In this document: positions 8,551-16,815 of the stretch, piece by piece
Layout: every line of letters begins with the position of its first letter
Position numbering within the stretch: position 1 is the stretch's first letter
Assembly (NCBI GenBank): GCA_910578275.1
Contig: CAJTPR010000005.1
Span: 15,392 to 79,391 of the forward strand
Length of the DNA: 64,000 nt
From: an uncultured Bacteroidales bacterium
GTDB lineage: Bacteria > Bacteroidota > Bacteroidia > Bacteroidales > P3
Direction: 5' to 3'
Notes under the pieces: generated by a model
Database searches by the model: none
Told to the model about the DNA's origin: nothing
Seen by the model: only the letters and a program-made list of their open reading frames with translations
Program-made: the position numbers and the translations under genes

Positions 8551-9544
8551 TTACTTTCAACTATCCAGGGAACAACAGCAAATGGTGCTTACCCAAGCAG
8601 CCAACAAGACGGGCTTGCCGGTACAAGCCGTAGAAAAAGACTTATGGGTGACTGTGGTCCTACAAATGGTATTTGCATTACCCATGGCAAATCATCTTGT
8701 ATTCAAAGGAGGCACATCCCTTAGTAAGGTATGGAAAGTGATATGTCGCTTCTCAGAGGATATAGACTTGGCTATAGACCCTTCCATTTGGGGATTTGAG
8801 GGAGATTTGACAAAAAAGCAGATTAAACGTCTGCGCAAGGTTTCATCCGTTTTTGTGCGTGATAAACTTTGCCAATCACTAAAAGAGGTAGTTACTGAAA
8901 CCGGTATGGATAAATGGCTTCAAGTGGAAGCTGATCCTGATGGTGAAGGTGATGGAACATACCCGGAACCAAGAGTAATACACATCTGTTACAAATCTCT
9001 TTTTGATGAGGATTTACCTTATTTACGTTCAGAGGTAAAACTGGAGGTTGGCGCTCGTTCCTTACTTGAACCCGCAGCAGAAGCAGTTGTGACAAGTGTT
9101 TTGGAGAATGTGTTGCCTATCAGTACAACTGTGAAGCAAGTTACGGTACCTACAGCCTTGGCAGAAAAAACATTTCTTGAAAAGGCATTCTTGCTGCATG
9201 AGTTATTTTCGTTTCAAACTCCACGGGAAGCCAATCGCAAATCCCGTCATTTATATGACTTGGCTCAAATGATGAGCACCGACATTGCAGTACAAGCCAT
9301 TACAAACGATGAACTTTGGGGTACAATACACCACCATCGTGAATTATTCGCAAGCAGGAGCGGGGTGGATTATACTCCTGACATTCGTAAACGCATAAAG
9401 TTACACCCCCCCGATGATGTCATTGACGAGTGGCGCAATGATTACAAGGATATGCAGTCGTCTATGATATATGGAGAGGCACCATCGTTCGAAGAATTGA
9501 TGAGAAAGATGGCGGAACTTGAAAATACATTTCACAACCAATAA
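8543..9544 (+). CDS. AbiEii/AbiGii-family nucleotidyltransferase toxin
   Basis: A 333-residue nucleotidyltransferase-fold protein. The polymerase-beta-type signature is present: KGGTSLSK at about residues 55-62 followed by SEDIDLAI at 71-78, with the catalytic acidic pair in EDIDL. Further AbiEii features are VKLEVGARS near 166 and the C-terminal KSRHLYDL at 233-240. Members of this family act as toxins in type IV toxin-antitoxin or abortive infection systems, transferring nucleotides to RNA or protein targets. The gene overlaps the antitoxin by 8 bases. The target is not deducible. The AT-rich composition and gene debris around it suggest a mobile accessory island. Confidence 0.82.
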   Translation: MNNYFQLSREQQQMVLTQAANKTGLPVQAVEKDLWVTVVLQMVFALPMANHLVFKGGTSLSKVWKVICRFSEDIDLAIDPSIWGFEGDLTKKQIKRLRKVSSVFVRDKLCQSLKEVVTETGMDKWLQVEADPDGEGDGTYPEPRVIHICYKSLFDEDLPYLRSEVKLEVGARSLLEPAAEAVVTSVLENVLPISTTVKQVTVPTALAEKTFLEKAFLLHELFSFQTPREANRKSRHLYDLAQMMSTDIAVQAITNDELWGTIHHHRELFASRSGVDYTPDIRKRIKLHPPDDVIDEWRNDYKDMQSSMIYGEAPSFEELMRKMAELENTFHNQ

Positions 9545-9545
9545 T

Positions 9546-9738
9546 TGGCTTTTATTACAATGAATACGCAACAAAAGACAGATACCTGCAGATTCTAAAA
9601 TCTGATGGTAATATCATTAAAACACGCGAGACAGTCAAATTGTCTTTATGGATAAAGACGGGAAAGTGCAGAATGACGATGTTTGCGGTTGGCTACATGA
9701 TAACGGCTACAATGAAGCCAACGGGGAGGATTTGTAGA
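9546..9738 (+). pseudogene. Possible frameshifted gene remnant
   Basis: Two adjacent frames read like one broken protein. GFYYNEYATKDRYLQILKSD and following residues run to about 9645, and then, after a frameshift near 9640-9650, MDKDGKVQNDDVCGWLHDNG runs to a stop at 9738. Neither part has a convincing start. The stretch lies directly downstream of the toxin gene and has the same AT-rich composition. The parent family is not recognised, and the call rests only on protein-like composition. Confidence 0.3.
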
Positions 9739-9848
9739 CCGGTTCCGCCGGCGTGTACGGGTTCCGTCGGCTGGTAGGGGAAATCCGTTTCGGGGCATGG
9801 AGTTGGAAGGGGGATTCGCATAGGAATTTATTATGTATTTTCGTGCCC

Positions 9849-10409
9849 ATGAAAAAGACAGTCTTGCTCCTTTCGGTTATTTTCTGCGGAATGGTTTTCC
9901 CCGCCGAGGTTTTTTCCCAATGCCTGCGTTGGCGTTCGTTTGAAGAGTCTTTGGTGGAAAACGGCGTGCGCATGCAGATGGGAATGAAGCCCAAGAAAGT
10001 TTTCGTGGATGTCTACACCGACTGGTGCGGTTGGTGCAAGCGTTTGGATGCCACCACGTTCGCCCATCCCGAAATCGTCCGCTACCTGGACAGCGCCTTC
10101 ATCACGGTAAAGTTGGATGCCGAGCGGACCGACACGGTGCATATCAACGGCAACGTCTTCGTGAACCGGTCGGCGGGGCAGGGCAAGCGCGGTTCGCACG
10201 ACTTGGCCATACAACTCCTGCAAGGCAAGATGTCTTATCCTTCCTGCACTTTCCTGGACGAAGCCGGCAAGCAGATCACGGTCGTTCCCGGCTACATGGA
10301 TGCCCGGCAATTCGAAGTCTTGTTGCATTTCGTGGCCGAAGAAGCCTACAAGACCACCGACTGGGAAACGTTCTCCGCCGGTTTCGCCCCTCGCGCGAGG
10401 GTAAGATGA
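9849..10409 (+). CDS. Exported thioredoxin-like protein (CGWC)
   Basis: A 186-residue protein with an N-terminal signal peptide (MKKTVLLLSVIFCGMVFPAE, probable cleavage after FSQ near residue 24) and one thioredoxin-fold domain. The active site is CGWC at residues 60-63 within VDVYTDWCGWCKRL, as in the Thioredoxin_7/DUF255-like group, and the cis-proline region reads MSYPSCTF. It is likely a periplasmic disulfide reductase or isomerase. The start at 9849 was chosen because it begins the signal peptide. It is convergent with the beta-propeller lipoprotein gene, 94 bases away. It may serve the CxxCH-containing lipoprotein next door, since heme attachment needs reduced cysteines, but that is inference. 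Confidence 0.85.
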   Translation: MKKTVLLLSVIFCGMVFPAEVFSQCLRWRSFEESLVENGVRMQMGMKPKKVFVDVYTDWCGWCKRLDATTFAHPEIVRYLDSAFITVKLDAERTDTVHINGNVFVNRSAGQGKRGSHDLAIQLLQGKMSYPSCTFLDEAGKQITVVPGYMDARQFEVLLHFVAEEAYKTTDWETFSAGFAPRARVR

Positions 10410-10503
10410 AACGTGCTTCCTGAACCTTTCCGTTCTGTCATGTACGGATGGACGGAGCCTGTGTTTCCCGTTTTCCGGACGGCAGGCGGCGCAGGGAAAG
10501 GAA

Positions 10504-12066
10504 TCAATGTCCCGCTTCGGGCGTCCTTGCTCCGGGACGGTGGAGTTTCTTGAAGTAATCCATGTCGGGTGCCTGCGCGGGCTCTTTCACGGCTTTTTCC
10601 CAGCTTTCGAGCGAAAGTGAGGAGGCGTTCCGGCTCAAGGTCGGAAAGAGGTAGGAACGCGTGTTCTTCAGATAGAAGTTGTCTTCGTGCTGCGGCAAGA
10701 TAAAAGGCGTCGAGAACCGTCCCCGGCGGTCGAAATGCGATATATATATATGGGATAGGCCTCCGTTCATGCGTTTGCTTCCGAAAACGACCCAACGTCC
10801 GTTGCTGCTCCAATGGTGGTATTTTTCCCCGTCAGGGCTGTTGAGCGCGCTTGGGTGCCTGGCCTTTCCCGTCCAGAGGTCTATCAGATGAAGGTCTCCC
10901 TGGTTCTGCGAAGGAAAGGAACCCAGCAACAGCGTGGTGGCGAGGATATAACGCCCGTTAGGGTCGGCTTGCGGCATGGAAACGCTCAGTCCGGAGGCCT
11001 TGAAACCGTAGACGGGCTTCACGGCGCCGAAGGTCGCGTTCCTGGAATCGAAGTCGATGGAATAAAGGTCGTACTTGAAGTCTTTCAGGCGGGCGGTCTT
11101 CTCGGCGCGGCAGAAATAAAGCCTTTTGCCGTCCGCGCCCCATGCGGGGAACGAGAATTCGTAACGCTCGTCCATCAGTTCGGGACAGGAAAACAGGCGG
11201 TTTCTTTCCACGTCGTAGAGGAGGATCTTGCCCAAGGTGTCGGTTACCAGGTCTTGCGTCCTGGACTTGTTGGCATGGGAATGGACCTGGATGCGCGTGC
11301 TGGCAAAGGTGATGTATTTCCCGTCCCGGCTCCAGGAAGGATAGGCCAGGCGCAGGTCGGGATAGCCTTCGGGAATGGCGATCTTCAAGGTCTTTTCCCC
11401 GTCGATGACCAGTGTTCCAGCGTGTTCCCCGCGCAGGTGTACCATCATCTTGCGGGAGTCGTTGTCGCTGTTGGCATGGCAGTTCATGCAGTTGTTGTCC
11501 GTGAAACGGTTGTCCATCAGGAGCCTTTCCGAAAAGTCGGACAGCGAACGCTCATAGACTTGCAGCTTGCGGCAAGGATTTTCGTCGTGCGCGCTGAGGC
11601 GATAGACGAGATAGGGATCGATGCTGTCGGAAACGATCTTCCATGTCTTGCGGGCATATTTTATCCAATCGTTCCCGTCGGTCTTGGCGTAAATGTCAAC
11701 CAGCAGGCTGCCTTCGCATTGCGAGGCCTGTTGCAGGCATCTTTGCCAGGCAGTTGTTCCGAAATGTACGTGACGTTTGGTTTTCACGTGCAAGGAATCC
11801 AGCAACGCGCCGGATGGCGACTGCACGTAAAGCCATACGTGATACGGACCGTCCGAAAACGAATCGGACCGGATTCGGAAGTCGAGCGGGGCGATGTTGG
11901 GCGGCAAGACCAAGGTGTCGGCATAATCCGGAAAGACAGGCGCGGAAATATCCGTCTGCATGGCGGTAGCCATGTCATTCTGCTTGCAGGAAAAGGTACA
12001 GGATGCCACCGTGAGCATGAAGACGGGAAAGAGCGACAATCCCGCTTTCATCGTTTTTCTCCACAT
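10504..12066 (-). CDS. TolB/PD40-like propeller lipoprotein with CxxCH motif, copy 1
   Basis: A lipoprotein of 520 residues. The signal peptide ends in a VASC lipobox (Cys23). An N-terminal beta-rich region (PDYADTLVLPPNIAPLDF) leads to a CMNCH motif at residues 193-197, the sequence used for covalent c-type heme attachment. The rest consists of PD40/TolB-type propeller blades, for example YPSWSRDGKYITFAST, FPAWGADGKRLYF and HHWSSNGRWVVFGSKR. It follows the DUF6057-like gene on the same strand after 94 bases, the same order as the second pair at 21794-25263. The start at 12066 gives a clean lipoprotein signal; longer readings overlap the upstream gene. Whether heme is bound cannot be seen. 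It is probably a periplasmic-face envelope protein of unknown role. Confidence 0.72.
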   Translation of the reverse strand: MWRKTMKAGLSLFPVFMLTVASCTFSCKQNDMATAMQTDISAPVFPDYADTLVLPPNIAPLDFRIRSDSFSDGPYHVWLYVQSPSGALLDSLHVKTKRHVHFGTTAWQRCLQQASQCEGSLLVDIYAKTDGNDWIKYARKTWKIVSDSIDPYLVYRLSAHDENPCRKLQVYERSLSDFSERLLMDNRFTDNNCMNCHANSDNDSRKMMVHLRGEHAGTLVIDGEKTLKIAIPEGYPDLRLAYPSWSRDGKYITFASTRIQVHSHANKSRTQDLVTDTLGKILLYDVERNRLFSCPELMDERYEFSFPAWGADGKRLYFCRAEKTARLKDFKYDLYSIDFDSRNATFGAVKPVYGFKASGLSVSMPQADPNGRYILATTLLLGSFPSQNQGDLHLIDLWTGKARHPSALNSPDGEKYHHWSSNGRWVVFGSKRMNGGLSHIYISHFDRRGRFSTPFILPQHEDNFYLKNTRSYLFPTLSRNASSLSLESWEKAVKEPAQAPDMDYFKKLHRPGARTPEAGH

Positions 12067-12160
12067 GGAATCATTTCTTGTATAGGTCGGCATACGGCGT
12101 TTTTTTCTTCGTCCAGGTTCGATCCGCACGGGCTGTTCCGCGTCCGGCTGTTGCAGGACA

Positions 12161-14167
12161 TCACCGGATGACGCCGAACAGATAGTGATAGGTGTAGGTC
12201 GAAACATATCTTCGGGTAACTTCTTCAAATGAAATGTCGCGTTTCCTCAGGTTGTGGAGCGCCGAAGAAACGTCGAGCACGTCGGCGGCCGCGGCCGCTC
12301 CCACGTGATAGCCCTCGAAACTTCGGCTCAGCAAGGCCTGTCGGGAAATCTTGTCCGGATAGCCCGCTTTCAGGCAAACGGCCTCTTGCAGGTAACGCGG
12401 CAGGGTCTTGGCATCGGCAAGGCGGTAGAGCCGTACCAGCAAGTCGGTGTTTTCCATTCGCTTTTCCATCAGGTTCAGGAAAACGTAGTAGTCGAGCAGC
12501 GGCGTCGCAAAAACGGAATCCTTTTTGGAGAGCCTGTATTCCACTTCGCTTTTCACCCATTGGTCGATAAAGTCGCCGCCCGGATGCAGGTCGGGGTCTT
12601 GCAGCGCGACGGGCCGGGTCCCGTCGATGCCTCGGGCCAGCATGGCGTTCACGGTGTCGCGGTATGCGAGGTAGAACTTGCGTCCGTAGAGCGATTTCCT
12701 GGCGTAATAGAAAGTGGTTTGCAACAGACGGTATTGTCCGGTGGCCGCCGAGGCGCGGATTAGAGGTTCCAGGAACCGGTTCTGTTCTCCGAAAAGTTCG
12801 ATGTTGGAACGTATCTGCGGCACGGCCGGAGCGAAAAGCCCCAGGTTTTCGTACGCCTTGACATACGAATAGTCGTAAGCGCCCAGGAACGGCAGCGGTG
12901 CGGGATACATCAGCCCCATTTCGTGCAGGTGGGAATAATCGAGGAAACGGTTGTCCAGTTCACCCTCCATCAACAAGCCCAGCCGCAGGCAGGAAGCCAG
13001 ACGGTAACGGTTCTTCATCGTGGCTTGGGAGGGATGCTTCTTCAGGACGCCGGATTTCCGGAAATACTTGTCGCAGACTTTCAGGCAGCCGGCATAGTCT
13101 CCCTTGGCGATCGCGTTTTCGGCCTTGATGGCGGCTTGTCCCGTGGCGTTGTGCGCGAAGACGAACAAGATGACGCACGTCAAGCCCGTGGCCGCCAACG
13201 TGAGCAGGATATGGAAAGGCGGCGCCAAGGCGGGCTTGCCGTCCTGGATCTTGCCTTTCTTCCTGGCCGTCTCGTAAAGGTAGGTCTTTTGGTTGTTGTA
13301 GGCTTGCAGCACGATACCGGGCAGGCATGCCAGGCAAAAGACGATCAGTGCCACGTAGACGTACCACTTGGCCTGGAATCCGGGATAGGAGGAAGCCCTC
13401 CAGAAAAAAAGTCCGGCGAACAGGGCGATGGCCACCGAGATGCCTAAGTCCCACAGGCGGATCTTGAGCAAGCGTCTTTCAGGGGAAGAGAAGGTCATGG
13501 GAACGCCGATGAGGTGCACGCAAACCACGGCGATCGAAAACATCAGCGCCCAATGTCCGGTGGCATGGTAAAGGGTCACCGACACCACGGCGGCGAACAG
13601 ATGCATGAGAAGCAGTGAACCCCAGGAGCCCCGCCGCTTGGCGGCGAACCGGAAGATGATGAAGTAAAGCCCGAGGAAAAACATGATCAACCAAAGGCTT
13701 ACGGCGATGCTGGCATAAGTGGGGTCGGGGGAGGGGAACGTGAGGAAGAACAGCGGCAAGAGGAACGGCGTGTAAGGTCCGGCGGTTTTCCAGGAAGTGA
13801 CGCAGAATCCGATGACCATGAATGCCACCACCGCCGCGATCAAGGGGACGTTGAGGTAAAACTGCACCAGGAACCGCCAAAGGAATTCGCTCACGTGCAA
13901 TCCGGTGGTGTTGTCGAAGAACTGGCGTACGAAATGGTTCGAGTAAGTGAAGAAATTGATGTTGGCCTGACATTGGAAATAGGGCAGGCTGAAGATGAAC
14001 CAGACCAAGGTCATGATCGCCACGATGCCGATCGTGCCCCATTTCAGGTAATTTCTTTGTGCCGGAGAGGGCTCCATTCCTGCCGCGTTCTGACGATAGG
14101 CTCTTACCAAGGGCGGCCAATGCTTGAAAATATTGTATTTCCTGGAAATTGCGGATAGTCTGTTCAT
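12161..14167 (-). CDS. DUF6057-like multi-spanning membrane protein, copy 1
   Basis: A 668-residue protein. The first half carries about ten hydrophobic segments (from WGTIGIVAIMTLVWFIFSLP through LLTLAATGLTCVILFVFAHN). The second half is a soluble alpha-helical domain beginning AIKAENAIAKGDYAGCLKVC, with tetratricopeptide-like spacing. The organisation matches the Bacteroidota family I know as DUF6057, of unknown function. It is paired with the CxxCH propeller lipoprotein downstream, and a paralogous pair exists at 21794-25263. The start at 14167 (MNRLSAISRKYN) lies 29 bases after a TAAATTTG -7 box. It diverges from the type B sorted surface protein gene at 14239. Confidence 0.7.
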   Translation of the reverse strand: MNRLSAISRKYNIFKHWPPLVRAYRQNAAGMEPSPAQRNYLKWGTIGIVAIMTLVWFIFSLPYFQCQANINFFTYSNHFVRQFFDNTTGLHVSEFLWRFLVQFYLNVPLIAAVVAFMVIGFCVTSWKTAGPYTPFLLPLFFLTFPSPDPTYASIAVSLWLIMFFLGLYFIIFRFAAKRRGSWGSLLLMHLFAAVVSVTLYHATGHWALMFSIAVVCVHLIGVPMTFSSPERRLLKIRLWDLGISVAIALFAGLFFWRASSYPGFQAKWYVYVALIVFCLACLPGIVLQAYNNQKTYLYETARKKGKIQDGKPALAPPFHILLTLAATGLTCVILFVFAHNATGQAAIKAENAIAKGDYAGCLKVCDKYFRKSGVLKKHPSQATMKNRYRLASCLRLGLLMEGELDNRFLDYSHLHEMGLMYPAPLPFLGAYDYSYVKAYENLGLFAPAVPQIRSNIELFGEQNRFLEPLIRASAATGQYRLLQTTFYYARKSLYGRKFYLAYRDTVNAMLARGIDGTRPVALQDPDLHPGGDFIDQWVKSEVEYRLSKKDSVFATPLLDYYVFLNLMEKRMENTDLLVRLYRLADAKTLPRYLQEAVCLKAGYPDKISRQALLSRSFEGYHVGAAAAADVLDVSSALHNLRKRDISFEEVTRRYVSTYTYHYLFGVIR

Positions 14168-14196
14168 AATTCTTCGTGAACCAACGATTTTTGACG

Positions 14197-14204
14197 CAAA
14201 TTTA
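14197..14204 (-). promoter_or_regulatory. -7 box for the copy 1 DUF6057/propeller operon
   Basis: TAAATTTG on the minus strand matches TAnnTTTG and lies 29 bases before the start at 14167, in the 71-base divergent spacer. Confidence 0.5.
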
Positions 14205-14238
14205 GGCAAAAGCGCAATAATGCGTAACTTCGCCTGTC

Positions 14239-16815
14239 ATGAACGATCGTGTTTTTCGGAAGGTCCTCCCTTACGTGCTTTTCTTGTTTCCGTTTTTCGG
14301 TTCGGCCACGCATCAGAAGGCCGCCGAGCTCACGGTCAAGCATGTTTCCGGCTATACGTACCGTGCCACCTTGGTCACGTACACCTTTACGGGGAGTCCC
14401 GTCGATCGTCCGGAGATAGAGCTGGCATGGGGCGACGGGACGATCGAACTGGTTTCGCGCGTTTCCAGGCTCATGCTCGGCAACGAGACCCAGATGAACC
14501 GTTACGAGGCGGAACATACCTATTCGGGTCCGGGCATCTACACGCTCTACATGGAAGACCCCAACCGGAACGCAGGCGTGATCAACGTGCCCAACAGTGT
14601 ACTGACGTTCATGTACATCTCCACGTCCATCGTCATCAGCCCTTGGCTGGGAGCGGGCAACAGCACGCCCGTCACCACGCATCGTCCGGTAGACGACAAC
14701 GCCTGTCTGGGCAAGCGTTTCACCCATAATCCGGGTGCCTACGATCCCGACGGGGACAGCATCACCTATCGTCTCGTGCCATGCCGTACCGAGGCGGGCG
14801 AAGACGTTCCGGGCTATTCCTATCCCGTGGCCAGCGACACGTTCTACATCCAGCCCCATGCCGGGACGCTGGTCTGGCATGCGCCCATGGCGCAAGGCGA
14901 ATACAACGTGGCCATCTTGATGGAAGAGTGGCGAAACGGCATGAAACTGGGCCATGTCACGCGCGACATGCAGATTCTGGTGCGTACCTGCGACAACAAC
15001 CCGCCATATATCGAAGTGGAAGAAAACCGTTGCGTGCTGGCGGGGCAAGACCTGCATTTGCCCGTAAGCGTCCGCGACCAGGACGGAAACCTCCTTCGGG
15101 TCTCGGCTTCCGGTGAAATCCTCTCGGGTGGCAGGCGGGCGGGATTCAACGAGCTCTACAACGGCATCGATTCGGCGGAATACGACTTTTATTGGGTGAC
15201 CGGTCTGGAAGATTCCCGCAGGCGGCCGTATATGCTCTATTTGCGTGCGAAAGACAATGGCGACCCGAACTTGAGCGACGTGCGGACGGTGTCGGTGCGC
15301 GTGGTGGCTCCTCCGGTGCGGTTCGCCAAGGTCGATGCCGGTCGCGGGAAGGTGGAAATCTCATGGTACAGGAGTCCTTCCCCCCATGCTTCGGGCTATG
15401 AGCTCTACCGTAGGGATTCCTGGGGCGAGGATATGCCCGTCGATACCTGCCTTGCCGGTATTTCCGACTCCTCGTATGTGCTGGTGGGCACGTTTGCGGC
15501 CTCCGATACCGCCTATGTCGATTATCAGGTACAGGAGGGCATGGAATATTGCTACAAGGTGACGGCCGTCTTTCCCGACGGCGACCGCAGCCGCCAATCG
15601 GAGGCGGTTTGCGTGGAGACGCCCAATTTTTCGCCGCTTCTGACCCAGGTGAGTGTGGCGAAGACCGACCTGAGCGAGGGCATGCTGCAAGTGTCGTGGG
15701 TCCGTCCGAAGGATCTGGACAGCGGGGCGCTGCGCTACCGTTTGTATGGAGGCCAGGTTCCCGACAGCCTGGAATTCCTGGCCGATTTCGCGTTCGACTC
15801 CTGTGTCACGTATCTGGATTCGGGTCGGAACACCGGAAATGTCCGTTATTTCTACCGGGTGGAAGCGGACAGTTTCGCTTCTCCCCCGGCATCTTCGGTT
15901 TATCTGACTTCGACGGCAAAGCCGCGAGGCGTGCAGTTGCAGTGGACCTCCCGCGTTCCTTGGCGCGTGGAACGCTACGACGTTTACCGTTATGCGGATT
16001 CCTTGCAGGATTTCATGCGGGTGGGAAGCACGCTGGAGGAATCCTATGTCGATTCCCGCCTTGAACCTGAAAAGGAGTACGCTTACTACGTGGATGCCAT
16101 CGCCACCTACGGCAGCCGCCGTCTGAGCGGTCGTACGCACAACAAGTCCAATGTCATAGTCCGCAAAGCCGGGGCCGGCGAACCGTGCAAGCCCTATCTT
16201 TTTCTGAGGCAATCCAACTGCGAACCGCTTTACAACAAGCTGGTCTGGAGTTTCGACAGCACTTACGACCCGTTCAATCCCGTACCAGGAGGCTCGCAGG
16301 GAAGCGAGTACATGGACGATTGCCTCCTGTCGGCGGATTATTTCGAACTGTATCGCCGTCAGCCGCGCCAAAAGGAATGGGAACTGATCGCCACCACGGA
16401 AGAAAGCGCCTATACGGACGAGGAACCGGGTTCGCTCTTTGCATGCTACCGGGTGGTGAGCGTGGGCGGAAAAGACATTTACGGGGAACCGAGCGACGAC
16501 CTTTGCACGAACAACTGGGATTGTTTCCGTTTCGACCTGCCCAATGTCTTTACACCCAACGGCGACGGGGTCAATGACGTGCTTCGTCCCAGGGAATCGC
16601 CTTACATCACCGATTTTTCCATCAAGATAGTGAACCGTTGGGGCGTGGAGGTGTTCAAGTCGTCCGAGCCCGGTTTCGAATGGAACGGGCAAATCCACAA
16701 CAAAGGTGCCGCCTGTCCCGACGGGGCTTATTTCTATATGGCCGAATTCACGGCCCGGACGGAAGGCAGGACGTTCCGGAAAATCCAGTCGGGAAGCATC
16801 ACGATCTTGCGCTAA
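14239..16815 (+). CDS. Type IX (type B) sorted surface protein with FN3-like domains
   Basis: An 858-residue exported protein. A signal peptide (MNDRVFRKVLPYVLFLFPFF, then GSATHQ) is followed by PKD/Ig-like domains, including GAYDPDGDSITYRLVP, and by several FN3-like domains with WYRSPSPHASGYELYRR-type and YYVDAI-type strands. Residues 771-858 are a CHU_C / gliding-motility-associated C-terminal domain opening FTPNGDGVND and containing IVNRWGVEVF and CPDGAYFY. That domain is the type B sorting signal read by the type IX secretion system, so the protein is expected at the cell surface. Its stop overlaps the convergent MBOAT gene by a few bases. Ligand unknown. Confidence 0.85.
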   Translation: MNDRVFRKVLPYVLFLFPFFGSATHQKAAELTVKHVSGYTYRATLVTYTFTGSPVDRPEIELAWGDGTIELVSRVSRLMLGNETQMNRYEAEHTYSGPGIYTLYMEDPNRNAGVINVPNSVLTFMYISTSIVISPWLGAGNSTPVTTHRPVDDNACLGKRFTHNPGAYDPDGDSITYRLVPCRTEAGEDVPGYSYPVASDTFYIQPHAGTLVWHAPMAQGEYNVAILMEEWRNGMKLGHVTRDMQILVRTCDNNPPYIEVEENRCVLAGQDLHLPVSVRDQDGNLLRVSASGEILSGGRRAGFNELYNGIDSAEYDFYWVTGLEDSRRRPYMLYLRAKDNGDPNLSDVRTVSVRVVAPPVRFAKVDAGRGKVEISWYRSPSPHASGYELYRRDSWGEDMPVDTCLAGISDSSYVLVGTFAASDTAYVDYQVQEGMEYCYKVTAVFPDGDRSRQSEAVCVETPNFSPLLTQVSVAKTDLSEGMLQVSWVRPKDLDSGALRYRLYGGQVPDSLEFLADFAFDSCVTYLDSGRNTGNVRYFYRVEADSFASPPASSVYLTSTAKPRGVQLQWTSRVPWRVERYDVYRYADSLQDFMRVGSTLEESYVDSRLEPEKEYAYYVDAIATYGSRRLSGRTHNKSNVIVRKAGAGEPCKPYLFLRQSNCEPLYNKLVWSFDSTYDPFNPVPGGSQGSEYMDDCLLSADYFELYRRQPRQKEWELIATTEESAYTDEEPGSLFACYRVVSVGGKDIYGEPSDDLCTNNWDCFRFDLPNVFTPNGDGVNDVLRPRESPYITDFSIKIVNRWGVEVFKSSEPGFEWNGQIHNKGAACPDGAYFYMAEFTARTEGRTFRKIQSGSITILR

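Noticed and set aside
9836..9843. TATTTTCG as promoter of the thioredoxin-like gene
   Set aside because: One mismatch and only five bases before the ATG, with no -33 element.
14227..14234. TAACTTCG as promoter of the surface protein at 14239
   Set aside because: One mismatch to TAnnTTTG and only four bases before the ATG, which would require a leaderless transcript; not strong enough to list.
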